A stretch of DNA of 64,000 nucleotides. Origin: an uncultured Winogradskyella sp. GTDB taxonomy: Bacteria; Bacteroidota; Bacteroidia; Flavobacteriales; Flavobacteriaceae. How positions within the stretch are numbered: the first letter of the stretch is position 1; each line of letters begins with the position of its first letter. Position numbers and translations under genes: made by a program. This document shows positions 1 through 9,673 of the stretch, in pieces. The notes beneath the pieces are model-generated. The model made no database searches. It was given only the letters and a program-made list of their open reading frames with translations, and was not told the DNA's origin. Where the stretch lies: positions 1 to 64,000 of the forward strand of contig NZ_CALGNH010000018.1 in NCBI RefSeq assembly GCF_937958655.1, given 5' to 3'.

Positions 1-1346
1 CCACCATAAGTTCTAAGTAGTACTTTTACTAAGGTATTGAGCTTTAAATTGTTTTCTAAATAGCCAAATAAAACAGCATTAGAGGTTAAAAACTGAATCT
101 TGGTTCTAAAATTAAACTGTTGTGTAAGCGAAATAATAGAATTTCTATCTAAAATAGTTAGTGCATTATAGGTAATACTTGGCTTTAATTTATAGGTATT
201 ACAAAATGTTTTAAAATCCAATTGATGCGTACTATCCTCACCTTCACCATAGGCGATTTGAAAATAATTACACAGCTTTACGTAAACTTTTTTCACATAA
301 TTTACCGATGCTAATGAGCTTAAAAATTGGTTGCGTAGATGATCTTCGTCAATATGCTGTTTTAAAATTATAGCATAGGCTAACTGTCCGTCTCGCCCAG
401 CTCTACCAGCTTCTTGGTAGTAGCTTTCTAAACTTTCTGGTAAATTATAATGAATAACGGTTTTTACATTAGGTTTGTCAATTCCCATCCCAAAGGCTGT
501 AGTAGCTACCATAATTTGCTTTTGTTCATGCAGCCATTGTTGTAAGCGCTTTTGCTTTTCTTTATTGGTAATACCACCATGGTAGTAAGTAGAAGAAAAG
601 CCTTTAGATTCTAAATAACTATGTATGTCTTGTGTTGCTCGTCTATTTCTAACGTATATAATAGAGGGACCAGATTTAACTTTAAGAACCTGTTCTAATT
701 GAAATAATTTATCGTCTGTATGTAAGACCTGGTAAGAAATATTTGGTCTTTCAAAAGATGCCTTAAATAGCTTTGGTGCTACAAAATCTAAATTTTCAAT
801 AATATCTTTAACCACATTATCCTTAGCAGTAGCTGTAAGCGCAATACAATTAACATGAGGATGGAGTTGTCTTAGCGCAGTAATAGTTTTGTAGGCTGGT
901 CTAAAATCATTTCCCCATTGGCTAATACAATGCGCTTCATCAATAGCAATAAGGTTAACTTTCATTTGTTGTATGCGTTCTTTTACAATAGATTGTTGTA
1001 GGCGTTCTGGCGAGAGGTACAAGAATTTGTAGTTGCCATAAACGCAATTGTCTAACTGTGTGTCTAAATCACTGTAAGACATACCAGAACTTAAGGCTAT
1101 GGCTTTTATGTCTTTTTGTTTTAAGGTGTTAACCTGGTCCTTCATTAAGGCAATTAAAGGCGACACTACAATACAAATGCCCTCTTTTAGTAATGCAGGG
1201 ATTTGAAAACAAATAGACTTGCCACCACCTGTAGGTAATAAGGCAAAGGTGTCTTCATTGTTTAAAACAGAGTTTATAATCTCTTCTTGTAGCGGCCTAA
1301 ATGCGGTATGCTTCCAGTAACGCTCTAAGACTTTAATTGGATGCAT
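1..1346 (-). CDS. recQ: ATP-dependent DNA helicase RecQ (N-terminal part; runs off the window start)
   Basis: Minus-strand reading from ATG at 1346: MHPIKVLERYWKHTAFRPLQEEIINSVLNNEDTFALLPTGGGKSICFQIPALLKEGICIVVSPLIALMKDQV; Walker A and the RecQ FRPLQEEII motif. The start overlaps the stop of the upstream ORF (TAATG). Confidence 0.9.
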   Translation of the reverse strand, partial: MHPIKVLERYWKHTAFRPLQEEIINSVLNNEDTFALLPTGGGKSICFQIPALLKEGICIVVSPLIALMKDQVNTLKQKDIKAIALSSGMSYSDLDTQLDNCVYGNYKFLYLSPERLQQSIVKERIQQMKVNLIAIDEAHCISQWGNDFRPAYKTITALRQLHPHVNCIALTATAKDNVVKDIIENLDFVAPKLFKASFERPNISYQVLHTDDKLFQLEQVLKVKSGPSIIYVRNRRATQDIHSYLESKGFSSTYYHGGITNKEKQKRLQQWLHEQKQIMVATTAFGMGIDKPNVKTVIHYNLPESLESYYQEAGRAGRDGQLAYAIILKQHIDEDHLRNQFLSSLASVNYVKKVYVKLCNYFQIAYGEGEDSTHQLDFKTFCNTYKLKPSITYNALTILDRNSIISLTQQFNFRTKIQFLTSNAVLFGYLENNLKLNTLVKVLLRTYG

Positions 1347-1906
1347 TACTGAATATTTAGTGTTTTTAAAATGAAATGAGTGCGGTGTTCAACTGAGCCA
1401 AAAGGCACATCGATTAATTTATAACCAAACCTCGTGTAGGTTTGTAATAAATGCTCATGGATGTCTATGGCTTGTTCAAAATTTTCATAACGTTCATTAT
1501 CACTAGTAAATATGTCTTGCCATGGCGCAAGCACAAACACATAATCATAGCTATAATCATTACAGGCTTTTGTAAAATCTTTTGGGTATGTATCTCCAAT
1601 ATAATCCATGTAAGCCAAAACATCTGGGATACCTCTATCTAAAAAAACTACAGGTTCTGATTCATCTGTAGCTGCTTTAAATTGCCGAATTCTTCCTTCT
1701 AAAAGTTTTTTACTAAATAGTAAGGGCTTAGTAAGAAATAATTGGTCTATACCATCTTTACGAGCCTTAAGCGTTATTTGCCTAGAAATTTCATCATAAC
1801 ATAATAAACCAAGTGCTTTTAAATGATTAATGATTGTGGTTTTTCCGGTGCCAGGACCACCAGTAATGACTACTTTTTTCGAATTCAAATCGGCAATATT
1901 TTTCAC
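1346..1906 (-). CDS. AAA family ATPase / NadR-like P-loop kinase
   Basis: N-terminal VVITGGPGTGKTTIINHL P-loop, LDRGIPDVLAYM; resembles AAA_28-type proteins. Confidence 0.75.
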   Translation of the reverse strand: MKNIADLNSKKVVITGGPGTGKTTIINHLKALGLLCYDEISRQITLKARKDGIDQLFLTKPLLFSKKLLEGRIRQFKAATDESEPVVFLDRGIPDVLAYMDYIGDTYPKDFTKACNDYSYDYVFVLAPWQDIFTSDNERYENFEQAIDIHEHLLQTYTRFGYKLIDVPFGSVEHRTHFILKTLNIQ

Positions 1907-1951
1907 TAAAATATGTGATTAAAAATAGAGATTAAAATGTAAAGTTAAATG

Positions 1952-1959
1952 TATCTTTG
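1952..1959 (+). promoter_or_regulatory. Bacteroidetes-type -7 box (TATCTTTG)
   Basis: TATCTTTG matches TAnnTTTG about 19 nt upstream of the ATG at 1978. Confidence 0.5.
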
Positions 1960-1977
1960 CAATTGAAAAATTTTGAC

Positions 1978-2271
1978 ATGGATAGTTCTAAGAAAAGTGA
2001 CGAATTTTACGAAAAATTAAAGGCGCAATTATATGATACCGCACTTTGGCCTGCAGAGTATCTGTATAAGTTTATAGTGATTTCTAAAGGAACAGGAATT
2101 AAAGCTATAGAAGCCTTGTTTAACGACTTAGGAGCTGTAATAAATACTAAAGCATCTAAAAACGGAAAGTACACAAGTGTATCTATAAATGTTAGAATGA
2201 AAAATCCTGAAGAAGTCATTGCCAAATATAAAGAGGTGGCAGAAAAGGTTGAGGGAGTAATTTCTCTTTAA
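1978..2271 (+). CDS. DUF493 family protein
   Basis: MDSSKKSDEFYEKLKAQLYDTALWPAEYLYKFIV; ATG at 1978 preferred over the longer ORF start. Confidence 0.8.
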   Translation: MDSSKKSDEFYEKLKAQLYDTALWPAEYLYKFIVISKGTGIKAIEALFNDLGAVINTKASKNGKYTSVSINVRMKNPEEVIAKYKEVAEKVEGVISL

Positions 2272-2361
2272 AATTTCTTTTAGGCTGCTTAATTTTTTGT
2301 ACTTTGCAGCAAAACCTAGAGACTTCGGGTTTTACATTTATTTACTACACAATTTACAATT

Positions 2362-3006
2362 TTGATTGACAATTTAGAATACAACACAGAACGCGAGCAT
2401 TTAATTATACCAGAGTATGGCCGTCATTTACAAAAAATGATTAATCATGCTAAAATGCGCGAAACAAAGGAAGAACGAAATAAATTAGCCAAAGCCATTA
2501 TTTCCGTAATGGGAAATTTACAGCCTCACTTACGTGATGTTGCAGATTTTCAGCATAAACTTTGGGATCAGCTTTTTATAATGTCCGATTTTCAATTAGA
2601 CGCAGATTCCCCTTTCGATAAACCTTCAAAGGAAGAATTAACCTCTAGACCAGAACCGCTAGAATATCCACAGAATTTTCCGAAATACCGTTTTTACGGT
2701 AACAATATTAAAACAATGATTGATGTGGCATGTACGTGGGAAGATGGTGAAATGAAAGAAGCATTGACCTATACCATTGCTAATCATATGAAAAAATGCT
2801 ATCTCAATTGGAATAAAGATACCGTTGAAGATGCTGTCATTTTTGACCATTTGTTTGAGCTTTCTAACGGTAAAATAGACTTAAAAGACAGCGAAGAAGA
2901 TTTAAGCGATTCCAGCAGTTTAATGCGTGCAAAATCTAAGTATAGCAATAAAAATAACTCAAAGAAACCCAAAAAGAAATATTCCAATAACAGAAAACGT
3001 TACTAA
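2362..3006 (+). CDS. DUF4290 domain-containing protein
   Basis: LEYNTEREHLIIPEYGRHLQKMI; located directly upstream of murA as in other Bacteroidetes. Confidence 0.8.
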   Translation: MIDNLEYNTEREHLIIPEYGRHLQKMINHAKMRETKEERNKLAKAIISVMGNLQPHLRDVADFQHKLWDQLFIMSDFQLDADSPFDKPSKEELTSRPEPLEYPQNFPKYRFYGNNIKTMIDVACTWEDGEMKEALTYTIANHMKKCYLNWNKDTVEDAVIFDHLFELSNGKIDLKDSEEDLSDSSSLMRAKSKYSNKNNSKKPKKKYSNNRKRY

Positions 3007-3011
3007 AACGT

Positions 3012-4319
3012 ATGGGAACATTTAAAATAGAAGGAGGGCACCAGCTTAAAGGAAAAATTCAACCTCAAGGTGCAAAAAACGAAGCTTTACAAATACTATG
3101 TGCAGTTTTATTAACTGCAGAAGAGATTACAATTGATAATATACCAGATATTATTGATGTTAATAAACTTATAGCCCTGCTCAAAAAGTTAGGCGTAAAG
3201 ATTAATAAATTAGGGAAAGGCTCATATACCTTTAAAGCAGATGACGTAAATCTTAAGTATTTAGAATCTGCAGAATTTAAAGAAGACGGAAAAGGACTAA
3301 GAGGTTCTATTATGATTGTAGGGCCGTTACTTGGACGCTTTGGCAAAGGGTATATCCCAAAACCTGGTGGCGACAAAATTGGACGTAGACGTTTAGACAC
3401 CCATTTTGAAGGCTTTATAAACCTAGGTGCTAAATTTAGATATAATAAAGAAGATTTATTCTATGGCGTAGAAGCTGAAAAACTCAAAGGGGCTTACATG
3501 CTCTTAGATGAAGCTTCTGTTACAGGTACCGCTAATATTGTTATGGCTGCAGTTTTAGCCGAAGGAACAACGACGATATACAACGCAGCTTGCGAACCCT
3601 ACTTACAGCAATTGTGTAAAATGCTAAATCGAATGGGTGCAAAAATCTCTGGTGTTGGCTCTAATTTACTAACTATTGAAGGGGTTAACAAGCTAGGTGG
3701 TACAAACCATAGAATGCTACCCGATATGATTGAAATTGGTAGCTGGATTGGCCTAGCAGCAATGACCAAAAGTGAATTAACCATAACTAATGTTAGTTGG
3801 GATGACCTTGGTGTTATACCAAGTGTGTTTAGAAAAATTGGAATTACAGTGGAGCGACAAGGAGACGATATTTTTATCCCAGCTCACAAAGAGGGTTATG
3901 AAATTCAGAATTATATCGATGGCTCTATTTTAACCATTGCAGATGCGCCTTGGCCAGGTTTTACGCCAGATTTACTCAGTATAGTATTAACAGTGTTAAC
4001 GCAAGCTAGAGGTAGTGCTGTAGTACATCAAAAAATGTTTGAGAGCCGTTTATTCTTTGTAGATAAGCTTATAGATATGGGCGCAAAAATAATACTATGC
4101 GATCCTCATAGAGCAACAGTAATAGGTCACGATTTTAAATCTACCTTAAAAGCAACAACAATGACCTCACCAGATATTAGAGCAGGTGTTTCCTTATTAA
4201 TTGCTGCATTATCTGCTAAGGGCACATCTACCATTCATAATATTGAACAGATTGATAGAGGCTACGAAAATATAGATGAAAGACTAAGAGCCATAGGCGC
4301 TAAAATAGAGCGTGTATAA
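3012..4319 (+). CDS. murA: UDP-N-acetylglucosamine 1-carboxyvinyltransferase
   Basis: GAKNEALQILCAVLLT...; full-length MurA-like protein, 435 aa. Confidence 0.95.
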   Translation: MGTFKIEGGHQLKGKIQPQGAKNEALQILCAVLLTAEEITIDNIPDIIDVNKLIALLKKLGVKINKLGKGSYTFKADDVNLKYLESAEFKEDGKGLRGSIMIVGPLLGRFGKGYIPKPGGDKIGRRRLDTHFEGFINLGAKFRYNKEDLFYGVEAEKLKGAYMLLDEASVTGTANIVMAAVLAEGTTTIYNAACEPYLQQLCKMLNRMGAKISGVGSNLLTIEGVNKLGGTNHRMLPDMIEIGSWIGLAAMTKSELTITNVSWDDLGVIPSVFRKIGITVERQGDDIFIPAHKEGYEIQNYIDGSILTIADAPWPGFTPDLLSIVLTVLTQARGSAVVHQKMFESRLFFVDKLIDMGAKIILCDPHRATVIGHDFKSTLKATTMTSPDIRAGVSLLIAALSAKGTSTIHNIEQIDRGYENIDERLRAIGAKIERV

Positions 4320-4347
4320 AGTTATTAGTAATTATATTTCATGAATT

Positions 4348-4384
4348 TAAAAAAGCTTCAAAATTAATTTTGAAGCTTTTTTTT
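4348..4384 (+). terminator. Rho-independent terminator after murA
   Basis: AAAAAAGCTTCAAAATTAATTTTGAAGCTTTTTTTT hairpin with T-tract. Confidence 0.85.
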
Positions 4385-4459
4385 TAATACAAAAACTCTA
4401 TAGACTAATACAGAGATTTTAAATTTTTGAATGATGGTTTTACTACAAAAACAAAGCTA

Positions 4460-5764
4460 TTAATTTAAGGCAGATTTGTAAGTTGCTAAACAACGTTCTC
4501 TTGCGGCCTTGTGATCTACCATAGGTTGAGGATAAGTGAGTTCTTGATAATCTGGAACCCACTTTTTAATGTACGTATGCTCTTTGTCAAACTTTTGAAT
4601 CTGCGAAGTAGGATTAAAAATTCTAAAGTAAGGTGCAGCATCTACACCACTACCTGCAACCCATTGCCAATTGCCAACATTGCTTGCCATTTCATAATCA
4701 TGCAGTTTTTCTGCAAAATAGGCTTCGCCCCAGCGCCAATCAATCAATAGGTGCTTACATAAAAAGCTTCCAACCAGCATCCGTACACGATTGTGCATAA
4801 ATCCTGTTTCGTTGAGTTCTCTCATGCCTGCATCAACAAGTGGGTAACCTGTTTTACCCTCGCACCAGCGTTTAAATTCGTCTTCATTATTTCGCCATGC
4901 AATACGGTCGTATTTAGATTTAAAGGCTTTATCCTTGGTGTGTGGAAAATGCCATAGGATTTGCATAAAAAATTCGCGCCAAATAAGCTCTTGCCAAAAA
5001 ATTTCATTCTTTTCTGCAATGGCCTTTTTCATCATTTTTCTAACACTAACAGTGCCAAAACGTAGGTGAGGGCCTAAACGCGATGTTGCGTCTTTACTAG
5101 GAAAATTTCTAGTTGCTTCGTACTCTTGAATGAGTGTTGGTGTTACGGTATATGTTGTAATTTCTTGACTCGATTTTTCAAAACCAATATCAGACAGACT
5201 AAGGTTTGGTAGTCTAGAATGTTCTATTAAGTTATCTAAATACGAATTGGTATAGAAAATTTCTAGGTCAATGGTTTTGAATTTTTCTTTCCATTTACGC
5301 ATATAAGGCGTGTACACTACATAAGGATCCCCATCGTTTTTTACAACCTCACTTTTTTCAAAAATTACTTGGTCTTTGTAGGTTTTAAATTCAATATTGT
5401 TTTTATTAAGAAAAGCTTTTATAGCTTCATCACGCTCTTTTGCATATGGCTCGTAATCGTGGTTAGTATAGACTGTTGTAACGTTATAATCTTTTATGAT
5501 TTGTTTGTAGATGTCTAAGGGTTTACCATGAAACATAGCAATGCTACTACCATAGTCGTGTTGTAATGTTTGTCGCATGGTTTGAAGCGTCTCGTGTATA
5601 AATGTAACACGTGCATCGTCTTTTGGTAGTTTATCCAATATGTCGGAATCAAAGATAAATATTGGTAAGACAGGATGTTCGTCTTTTAGTGCTTGGTAAA
5701 AACCAACATTGTCGTCTAGTCTTAAATCTCTCCGAAACCAGAATATGTTTACTTTTTTTGACAT
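4460..5764 (-). CDS. phrB: Deoxyribodipyrimidine photo-lyase (class I CPD-type)
   Basis: NIFWFRRDLRLDDNVGFYQAL; ETGFMHNRVRMLVGSFLCKHLLIDWRWGEAYF; DYEMASNVGNWQWVAGSGVDAAPYFRIFNP (canonical FAD and Trp-chain region). Confidence 0.93.
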   Translation of the reverse strand: MSKKVNIFWFRRDLRLDDNVGFYQALKDEHPVLPIFIFDSDILDKLPKDDARVTFIHETLQTMRQTLQHDYGSSIAMFHGKPLDIYKQIIKDYNVTTVYTNHDYEPYAKERDEAIKAFLNKNNIEFKTYKDQVIFEKSEVVKNDGDPYVVYTPYMRKWKEKFKTIDLEIFYTNSYLDNLIEHSRLPNLSLSDIGFEKSSQEITTYTVTPTLIQEYEATRNFPSKDATSRLGPHLRFGTVSVRKMMKKAIAEKNEIFWQELIWREFFMQILWHFPHTKDKAFKSKYDRIAWRNNEDEFKRWCEGKTGYPLVDAGMRELNETGFMHNRVRMLVGSFLCKHLLIDWRWGEAYFAEKLHDYEMASNVGNWQWVAGSGVDAAPYFRIFNPTSQIQKFDKEHTYIKKWVPDYQELTYPQPMVDHKAARERCLATYKSALN

Positions 5765-5776
5765 TTTATTTTATTT

Positions 5777-5870
5777 TGTCATTGCGAGGAAGAATGACTG
5801 CGGCAATCTCTTTTTATTTACTATTAAAGCGATAGCCACGCTGTTCGTGCCTCACAACTCACTATGACGG
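5777..5870. repeat. Intergenic dispersed repeat (TGTCATTGCGAGG... type)
   Basis: TGTCATTGCGAGGAAGAATGACTGCGGCAATCTC ... GCCACGCTGTTCGTGCCTCACAACTCACTATGACGG; terminal GTCAT/ATGAC inversion; noncoding. Confidence 0.5.
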
Positions 5871-5907
5871 ATTGGTTTAGTACTGCCTTCGCAGCAATGG
5901 CAAAGAA

Positions 5908-6369
5908 TCAATACGTCCCAAACAATTCTTCTAACTTCTTGGTGCGATACTCAAAAATCTCTTCCAATTTTGGTTTTACTAATATTGGGTGTACCATTTG
6001 CCCAAAAATGCCCAGTGGGACTTTGTAATCTATAATATCTTCCATTTCTACACCACCATCAATAGCTTTTATAAAATGCTTGTGATGCCAAAGTGCGTAG
6101 GGTCCAAAACGTTGCTCGTCTACAAAATATTCCTTATCTCTTACATGTGTAATTTCTGTAACCCATTTAGTCTTAATGCCTAAAACTGGCGTTACAATAT
6201 ACTGAATAATTTGCCCAGGATACATTGGTCTATCGGCACCAGAAAGAATATGAAAACCCATATAATTTGGTGTAATAGTCTTTAAATTTTTAGGGCTCGA
6301 TAAAAAATCCCAAGCTTCATCTATTGAAATAGGAAGATTCTGTTTTTTATGTAGGGTGTATATTTTCAT
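5908..6369 (-). CDS. SRPBCC family protein (ligand-binding/cell-division-inhibitor-like)
   Basis: MKIYTLHKKQNLPISIDEAWDFLSSPKNLKTITPNYMGFHIL; start reassigned to M29 of the listed ORF. Confidence 0.8.
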   Translation of the reverse strand: MKIYTLHKKQNLPISIDEAWDFLSSPKNLKTITPNYMGFHILSGADRPMYPGQIIQYIVTPVLGIKTKWVTEITHVRDKEYFVDEQRFGPYALWHHKHFIKAIDGGVEMEDIIDYKVPLGIFGQMVHPILVKPKLEEIFEYRTKKLEELFGTY

Positions 6370-6401
6370 GTTATAAATTAGGTAACTAACTACCTTTGGT
6401 T

Positions 6402-6866
6402 TTAGTTGTTTAATACAATGTATCCATTTAGAGACGTTGCAATACACAACCAAATAATATAGGGTAACAGTAAGTATTTGGCATATTTTAATCGGTCGCT
6501 TCGAAAGGTTATAAAAAAGTAAATGATAACTAATAATAATAAAACTAAAACCAGTAGGCCTACTTTAGTATGGTGTTGGTTGAAGAAAAACCAATTCCAG
6601 CTTATATTAAGCGCTACCTGAAAAGCGTAAACGAGCCACAAATTAACAGATTTTCTCAACACAAAAAGCTCAGCTAAATACCATGAGAAACATAGCATTA
6701 TAAGCGTCCATGCAAATCCAAAAACCCAACCAGGTGGTGTCCAAGGTGCTTTATTAAGATTAGTATACCACTCGCCAGTTACGGCATCACCCATAAAGAA
6801 ATTACCTAAAGCTAAGCCTCCAAAATTAACCATTAAGAAAAAAATGAAATAGTAGAATTTTTTCAA
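6402..6866 (-). CDS. tspO: TspO/MBR family tryptophan-rich sensory protein
   Basis: WYTNLNKAPWTPPGWVFGFAWTLIM, ALNISWNWFFF; typical TspO/MBR Trp-rich motifs. Confidence 0.9.
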   Translation of the reverse strand: MKKFYYFIFFLMVNFGGLALGNFFMGDAVTGEWYTNLNKAPWTPPGWVFGFAWTLIMLCFSWYLAELFVLRKSVNLWLVYAFQVALNISWNWFFFNQHHTKVGLLVLVLLLLVIIYFFITFRSDRLKYAKYLLLPYIIWLCIATSLNGYIVLNN

Positions 6867-6870
6867 TGTG

Positions 6871-7038
6871 CTATGATTTTAGCTTTTCTATTTGTTCAAG
6901 AATGTTTTGTGCTTCGGCATATTTTTTATCGCTCTCAGCTCTATTTGTGGTAGAGAGTTTATGCCAATCTGCCATTAGCTTTTCGTATTTTTTTTGAAGC
7001 TTGTCTGCCTCAGATGTTTTTTTGAATAATCCGAACAT
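6871..7038 (-). CDS. Small conserved protein, Lacal_2735-like (55 aa), not in ORF track
   Basis: MFGLFKKTSEADKLQKKYEKLMADWHKLSTTNRAESDKKYAEAQNILEQIEKLKS*; tightly packed between tspO and gpx. Confidence 0.65.
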   Translation of the reverse strand: MFGLFKKTSEADKLQKKYEKLMADWHKLSTTNRAESDKKYAEAQNILEQIEKLKS

Positions 7039-7040
7039 TT

Positions 7041-7583
7041 TTAATGGTCTAAGTGGTTTGTAATTCTAGAATTCATGGGTTTAGTGATAGAGTAGAAGTA
7101 ATCTAAAAATTCGCCATCTTTATCAATTAAATACTTTTGAAAATTCCACTTAACGGAAGAGTTTTGTTTCCCGTTAATAGCTTTTTTTGTAAGCCATTCG
7201 TATAGTGGATGCTGCGCACTACCTTTAACGTTAATCTTTTCTGTAATTAAGAAAGACACACCAAAGTTAACCTCACAGAAACTATTAATTTCATCCGCAG
7301 TCCCAGGCTCTTGACTGCCAAATTGATTACAAGGTACACCAATAACCACAAGTTGCTCCTTGTAGGTTTCATGCAGTTGTTGTAACTCTCTATATTGTGG
7401 TGTAAACCCACATTTAGACGCTACATTAACAAAAAGGATATACTTCCCCTTATATTCTGATAAATCAATTGGCTGGCCAGTAAGACTATTAATTTTAATG
7501 TCGTAGATTGGTTTCGTAGCCTTTTGGACTTCATTTTTATCTGTGGCGGTTAATGTACCGACAAAAGCTTTTAGTGGATTCAT
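7041..7583 (-). CDS. Glutathione peroxidase
   Basis: YKGKYILFVNVASKCGFTPQYRELQQLHETYKEQLVVIGVPCNQFGSQEPG, VKWNFQKYLID. Confidence 0.92.
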   Translation of the reverse strand: MNPLKAFVGTLTATDKNEVQKATKPIYDIKINSLTGQPIDLSEYKGKYILFVNVASKCGFTPQYRELQQLHETYKEQLVVIGVPCNQFGSQEPGTADEINSFCEVNFGVSFLITEKINVKGSAQHPLYEWLTKKAINGKQNSSVKWNFQKYLIDKDGEFLDYFYSITKPMNSRITNHLDH

Positions 7584-7621
7584 TACTAAATATAGTATTT
7601 TAATTATTTCTTTAATAAATC

Positions 7622-7703
7622 ACACCCCTAAAGTCCCCTCAAGGGGACAAATGTATCAATGTTTATTTAAAGGATTGTCCCCTTGAGGGGACTTTAGGGG
7701 TGT
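7622..7703. repeat. Class I palindromic repeat, copy 1 (29-bp perfect inverted arms)
   Basis: ACACCCCTAAAGTCCCCTCAAGGGGACAA (7622-7650) / TTGTCCCCTTGAGGGGACTTTAGGGGTGT (7675-7703); spacer 24 nt; each arm holds a GTCCCC-TCAA-GGGGAC mini-hairpin. Confidence 0.9.
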
Positions 7704-7736
7704 ATTACTTCCAATAATTTTCCTAAAAACAATTAT

Positions 7737-8423
7737 CTATATTTTAAAACTTACGATACCGCAATCCATCTCAAAAACCTGACCCGACAGTGATGCTGCC
7801 TTTTCCGACAGTAAAAATCCTGCCATATCAGCTACTTCTTGTGGTTGTAAATATTTTTTAAGTGGATGACGCTCATTCATGTTTTCTATCATCCTCTCAT
7901 TACGTAATAATTTTGAAGCTAAATCTGTGTCTGTGACGGTAGGTGCAATGGCGTTAACACGAATCGTTGGTGCTAATTCTGCACCCAAAGACTTTGCAAG
8001 TCCCTCAACAGCCGATTTTGATGCAGCTACACTAGCATGAAACGGCATTCCTAATTTTGCCGCAACTGTACTAAAAAGAACAATTGACGGATAATGGCCA
8101 TTTTTTAATGCCGGTAGATACTTTTGAACAGCTTTTACTGCGCCGAGCACATTAATTTCAAAGTCGTTTTTAAAATCATCAATACTTAGTCTGCTAATGG
8201 GTTTAAGGTTAATGCTTCCTGGGCAATAGACAAGACCATCTGCACTATCAATATCTGGTAATTCATCATTAGTAACATCACACTTATAATGTTTTAAATT
8301 ACTGTACGATTCCTCTGGTGCTGTTCTGCTTATATTAACAACTTCGTCATAAGAAGAGAGCAAAGATGTGACAATTGCATTGCCAATACCTTTGCTTCCT
8401 CCAATTACTATTAATCTACTCAT
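7737..8423 (-). CDS. SDR family oxidoreductase
   Basis: LIVIGGSKGIGNAIVTSLL; SKSAVEGLAKSLGAELAPTIRVNAIAPTVTDT. Confidence 0.88.
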   Translation of the reverse strand: MSRLIVIGGSKGIGNAIVTSLLSSYDEVVNISRTAPEESYSNLKHYKCDVTNDELPDIDSADGLVYCPGSINLKPISRLSIDDFKNDFEINVLGAVKAVQKYLPALKNGHYPSIVLFSTVAAKLGMPFHASVAASKSAVEGLAKSLGAELAPTIRVNAIAPTVTDTDLASKLLRNERMIENMNERHPLKKYLQPQEVADMAGFLLSEKAASLSGQVFEMDCGIVSFKI

Positions 8424-8426
8424 CTG

Positions 8427-8654
8427 TTATGCTGCTGTAAGAGGACGTCCCTTAAGACGCTTCTCTATTTTTTGTTTAATTAAAGTTAAACGCTTCATTA
8501 AATCCATTAATTTGGCGTCTTTTTTCTTTTTGTAAATTTCATTAACGCCTAGAATAATTTCTTTAGCTTCTCTTGCTGCTAAAATTCTGTCGCTTGTAGT
8601 TTTAAACGAATGCTTTCTCGTCTCAAATTCGTTTGCTCTTTTTAAGATATCCAT
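8427..8654 (-). CDS. Small basic protein of unknown function (75 aa), photolyase-cluster member
   Basis: Tight spacing between folE and the SDR; Lys/Arg-rich helical sequence. Confidence 0.65.
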   Translation of the reverse strand: MDILKRANEFETRKHSFKTTSDRILAAREAKEIILGVNEIYKKKKDAKLMDLMKRLTLIKQKIEKRLKGRPLTAA

Positions 8655-8657
8655 AGC

Positions 8658-9344
8658 TTAATTGTTTAAATAATTTTGCAATTCAACAATTTTTTCTGGT
8701 GTGTCGAATATTCCACCATAATAGGTCGTTACTGTAGCCGATGTGTCATCTTTTACACCTCTAGACGATACGCAGAGATGTTTGGCATCTATAATAACGG
8801 CAACATCTTCGGTGTTTAAAGCTGTTTTTAATTCATTTGCAATCTGCTGTGTTAAGCGCTCTTGTACTTGAGGACGTTTAGCGTAGTATTGCACTATTCT
8901 ATTAAGCTTAGATAAGCCAATAACTTTACCAGACGATTTGTAGGCAATATGCGCTTTACCAATAATTGGTACAAAATGATGCTCGCAGTTAGAATAGAAT
9001 GTAATATCCTTTTCTACTAGCATTTGATTGTATTGATATTTATTATCGAAAAGCGCTATTTTTGGCTTATTCAGTGGGTCTAAGCCAGAAAATATCTCTT
9101 CTACATACATTTTAGCAACACGGTCTGGTGTTCCTTTAAGGGAATCGTCAGTTAAATCTAAGCCTAAGACATCCATTATCTCTGAAAATAAAATTGAGAT
9201 ACGTTGCTTTTTTTCGTCATTGCACATGTCAAAAGCAGTGGGCTTCATTGGTGTTTCAAGACTCGTAAATAGATGATCGTCTCCGATATCTTCAATCGAA
9301 AATCCATTCATTTGGTGTCCATTCTTAGTAGTAGTTGTGTTCAT
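8658..9344 (-). CDS. folE: GTP cyclohydrolase I
   Basis: FYSNCEHHFVPIIGKAHIAY...GLSKLNRIVQYYAKRPQVQERLTQQIA...VIIDAKHLCVSSRGVKD. Confidence 0.94.
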   Translation of the reverse strand: MNTTTTKNGHQMNGFSIEDIGDDHLFTSLETPMKPTAFDMCNDEKKQRISILFSEIMDVLGLDLTDDSLKGTPDRVAKMYVEEIFSGLDPLNKPKIALFDNKYQYNQMLVEKDITFYSNCEHHFVPIIGKAHIAYKSSGKVIGLSKLNRIVQYYAKRPQVQERLTQQIANELKTALNTEDVAVIIDAKHLCVSSRGVKDDTSATVTTYYGGIFDTPEKIVELQNYLNN

Positions 9345-9400
9345 AAAAATCTTTTTAATGTGCTGTTTTTAAATAATCTGTATCTAAATCAAAGCACGTG

Positions 9401-9673
9401 TTAACGTTTTGTTATAGAGTTGTTTGTTATTGTTCGTTGTCTTGAACATTTAAATCTGCCTTCTTCAAATGTTCTTAATTTCTTATGTTTTGTTGCTCTG
9501 CCTTGTACACGTTCTCTCCACATTCTAAAGCTACTTGGCTTCATTTCGCGACGCATTACATCAATAACCTCTTGTTCCTTTAAGCCAAATTGAAATGTAA
9601 TAGCTTCAAAGGGTGTTCTATCTTCCCAAGCCATTTCAATTATGCGGTCTATATCTCTAGTGCTTAAATTCAT
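9401..9673 (-). CDS. TIGR03643 / DUF2805 family protein
   Basis: DIDRIIEMAWEDRTPFEAITFQFGLKEQEVIDVMRREMKPSSFRMWRERVQGRATKH. Confidence 0.82.
   Translation of the reverse strand: MNLSTRDIDRIIEMAWEDRTPFEAITFQFGLKEQEVIDVMRREMKPSSFRMWRERVQGRATKHKKLRTFEEGRFKCSRQRTITNNSITKR

Noticed and set aside
3065-3400. 111-aa antisense ORF inside murA (and similar antisense ORFs such as 1451-1642, 2007-2225, 14620-14907, 51189-51581, 52981-53211)
   Set aside because: They overlap strong conserved genes on the other strand and show no recognisable protein features.
7622-7703. Class I palindrome as a simple intrinsic terminator
   Set aside because: Arms are far longer than a typical terminator, no T-tract follows on either strand, and the sequence recurs at three sites; better described as a dispersed repeat.
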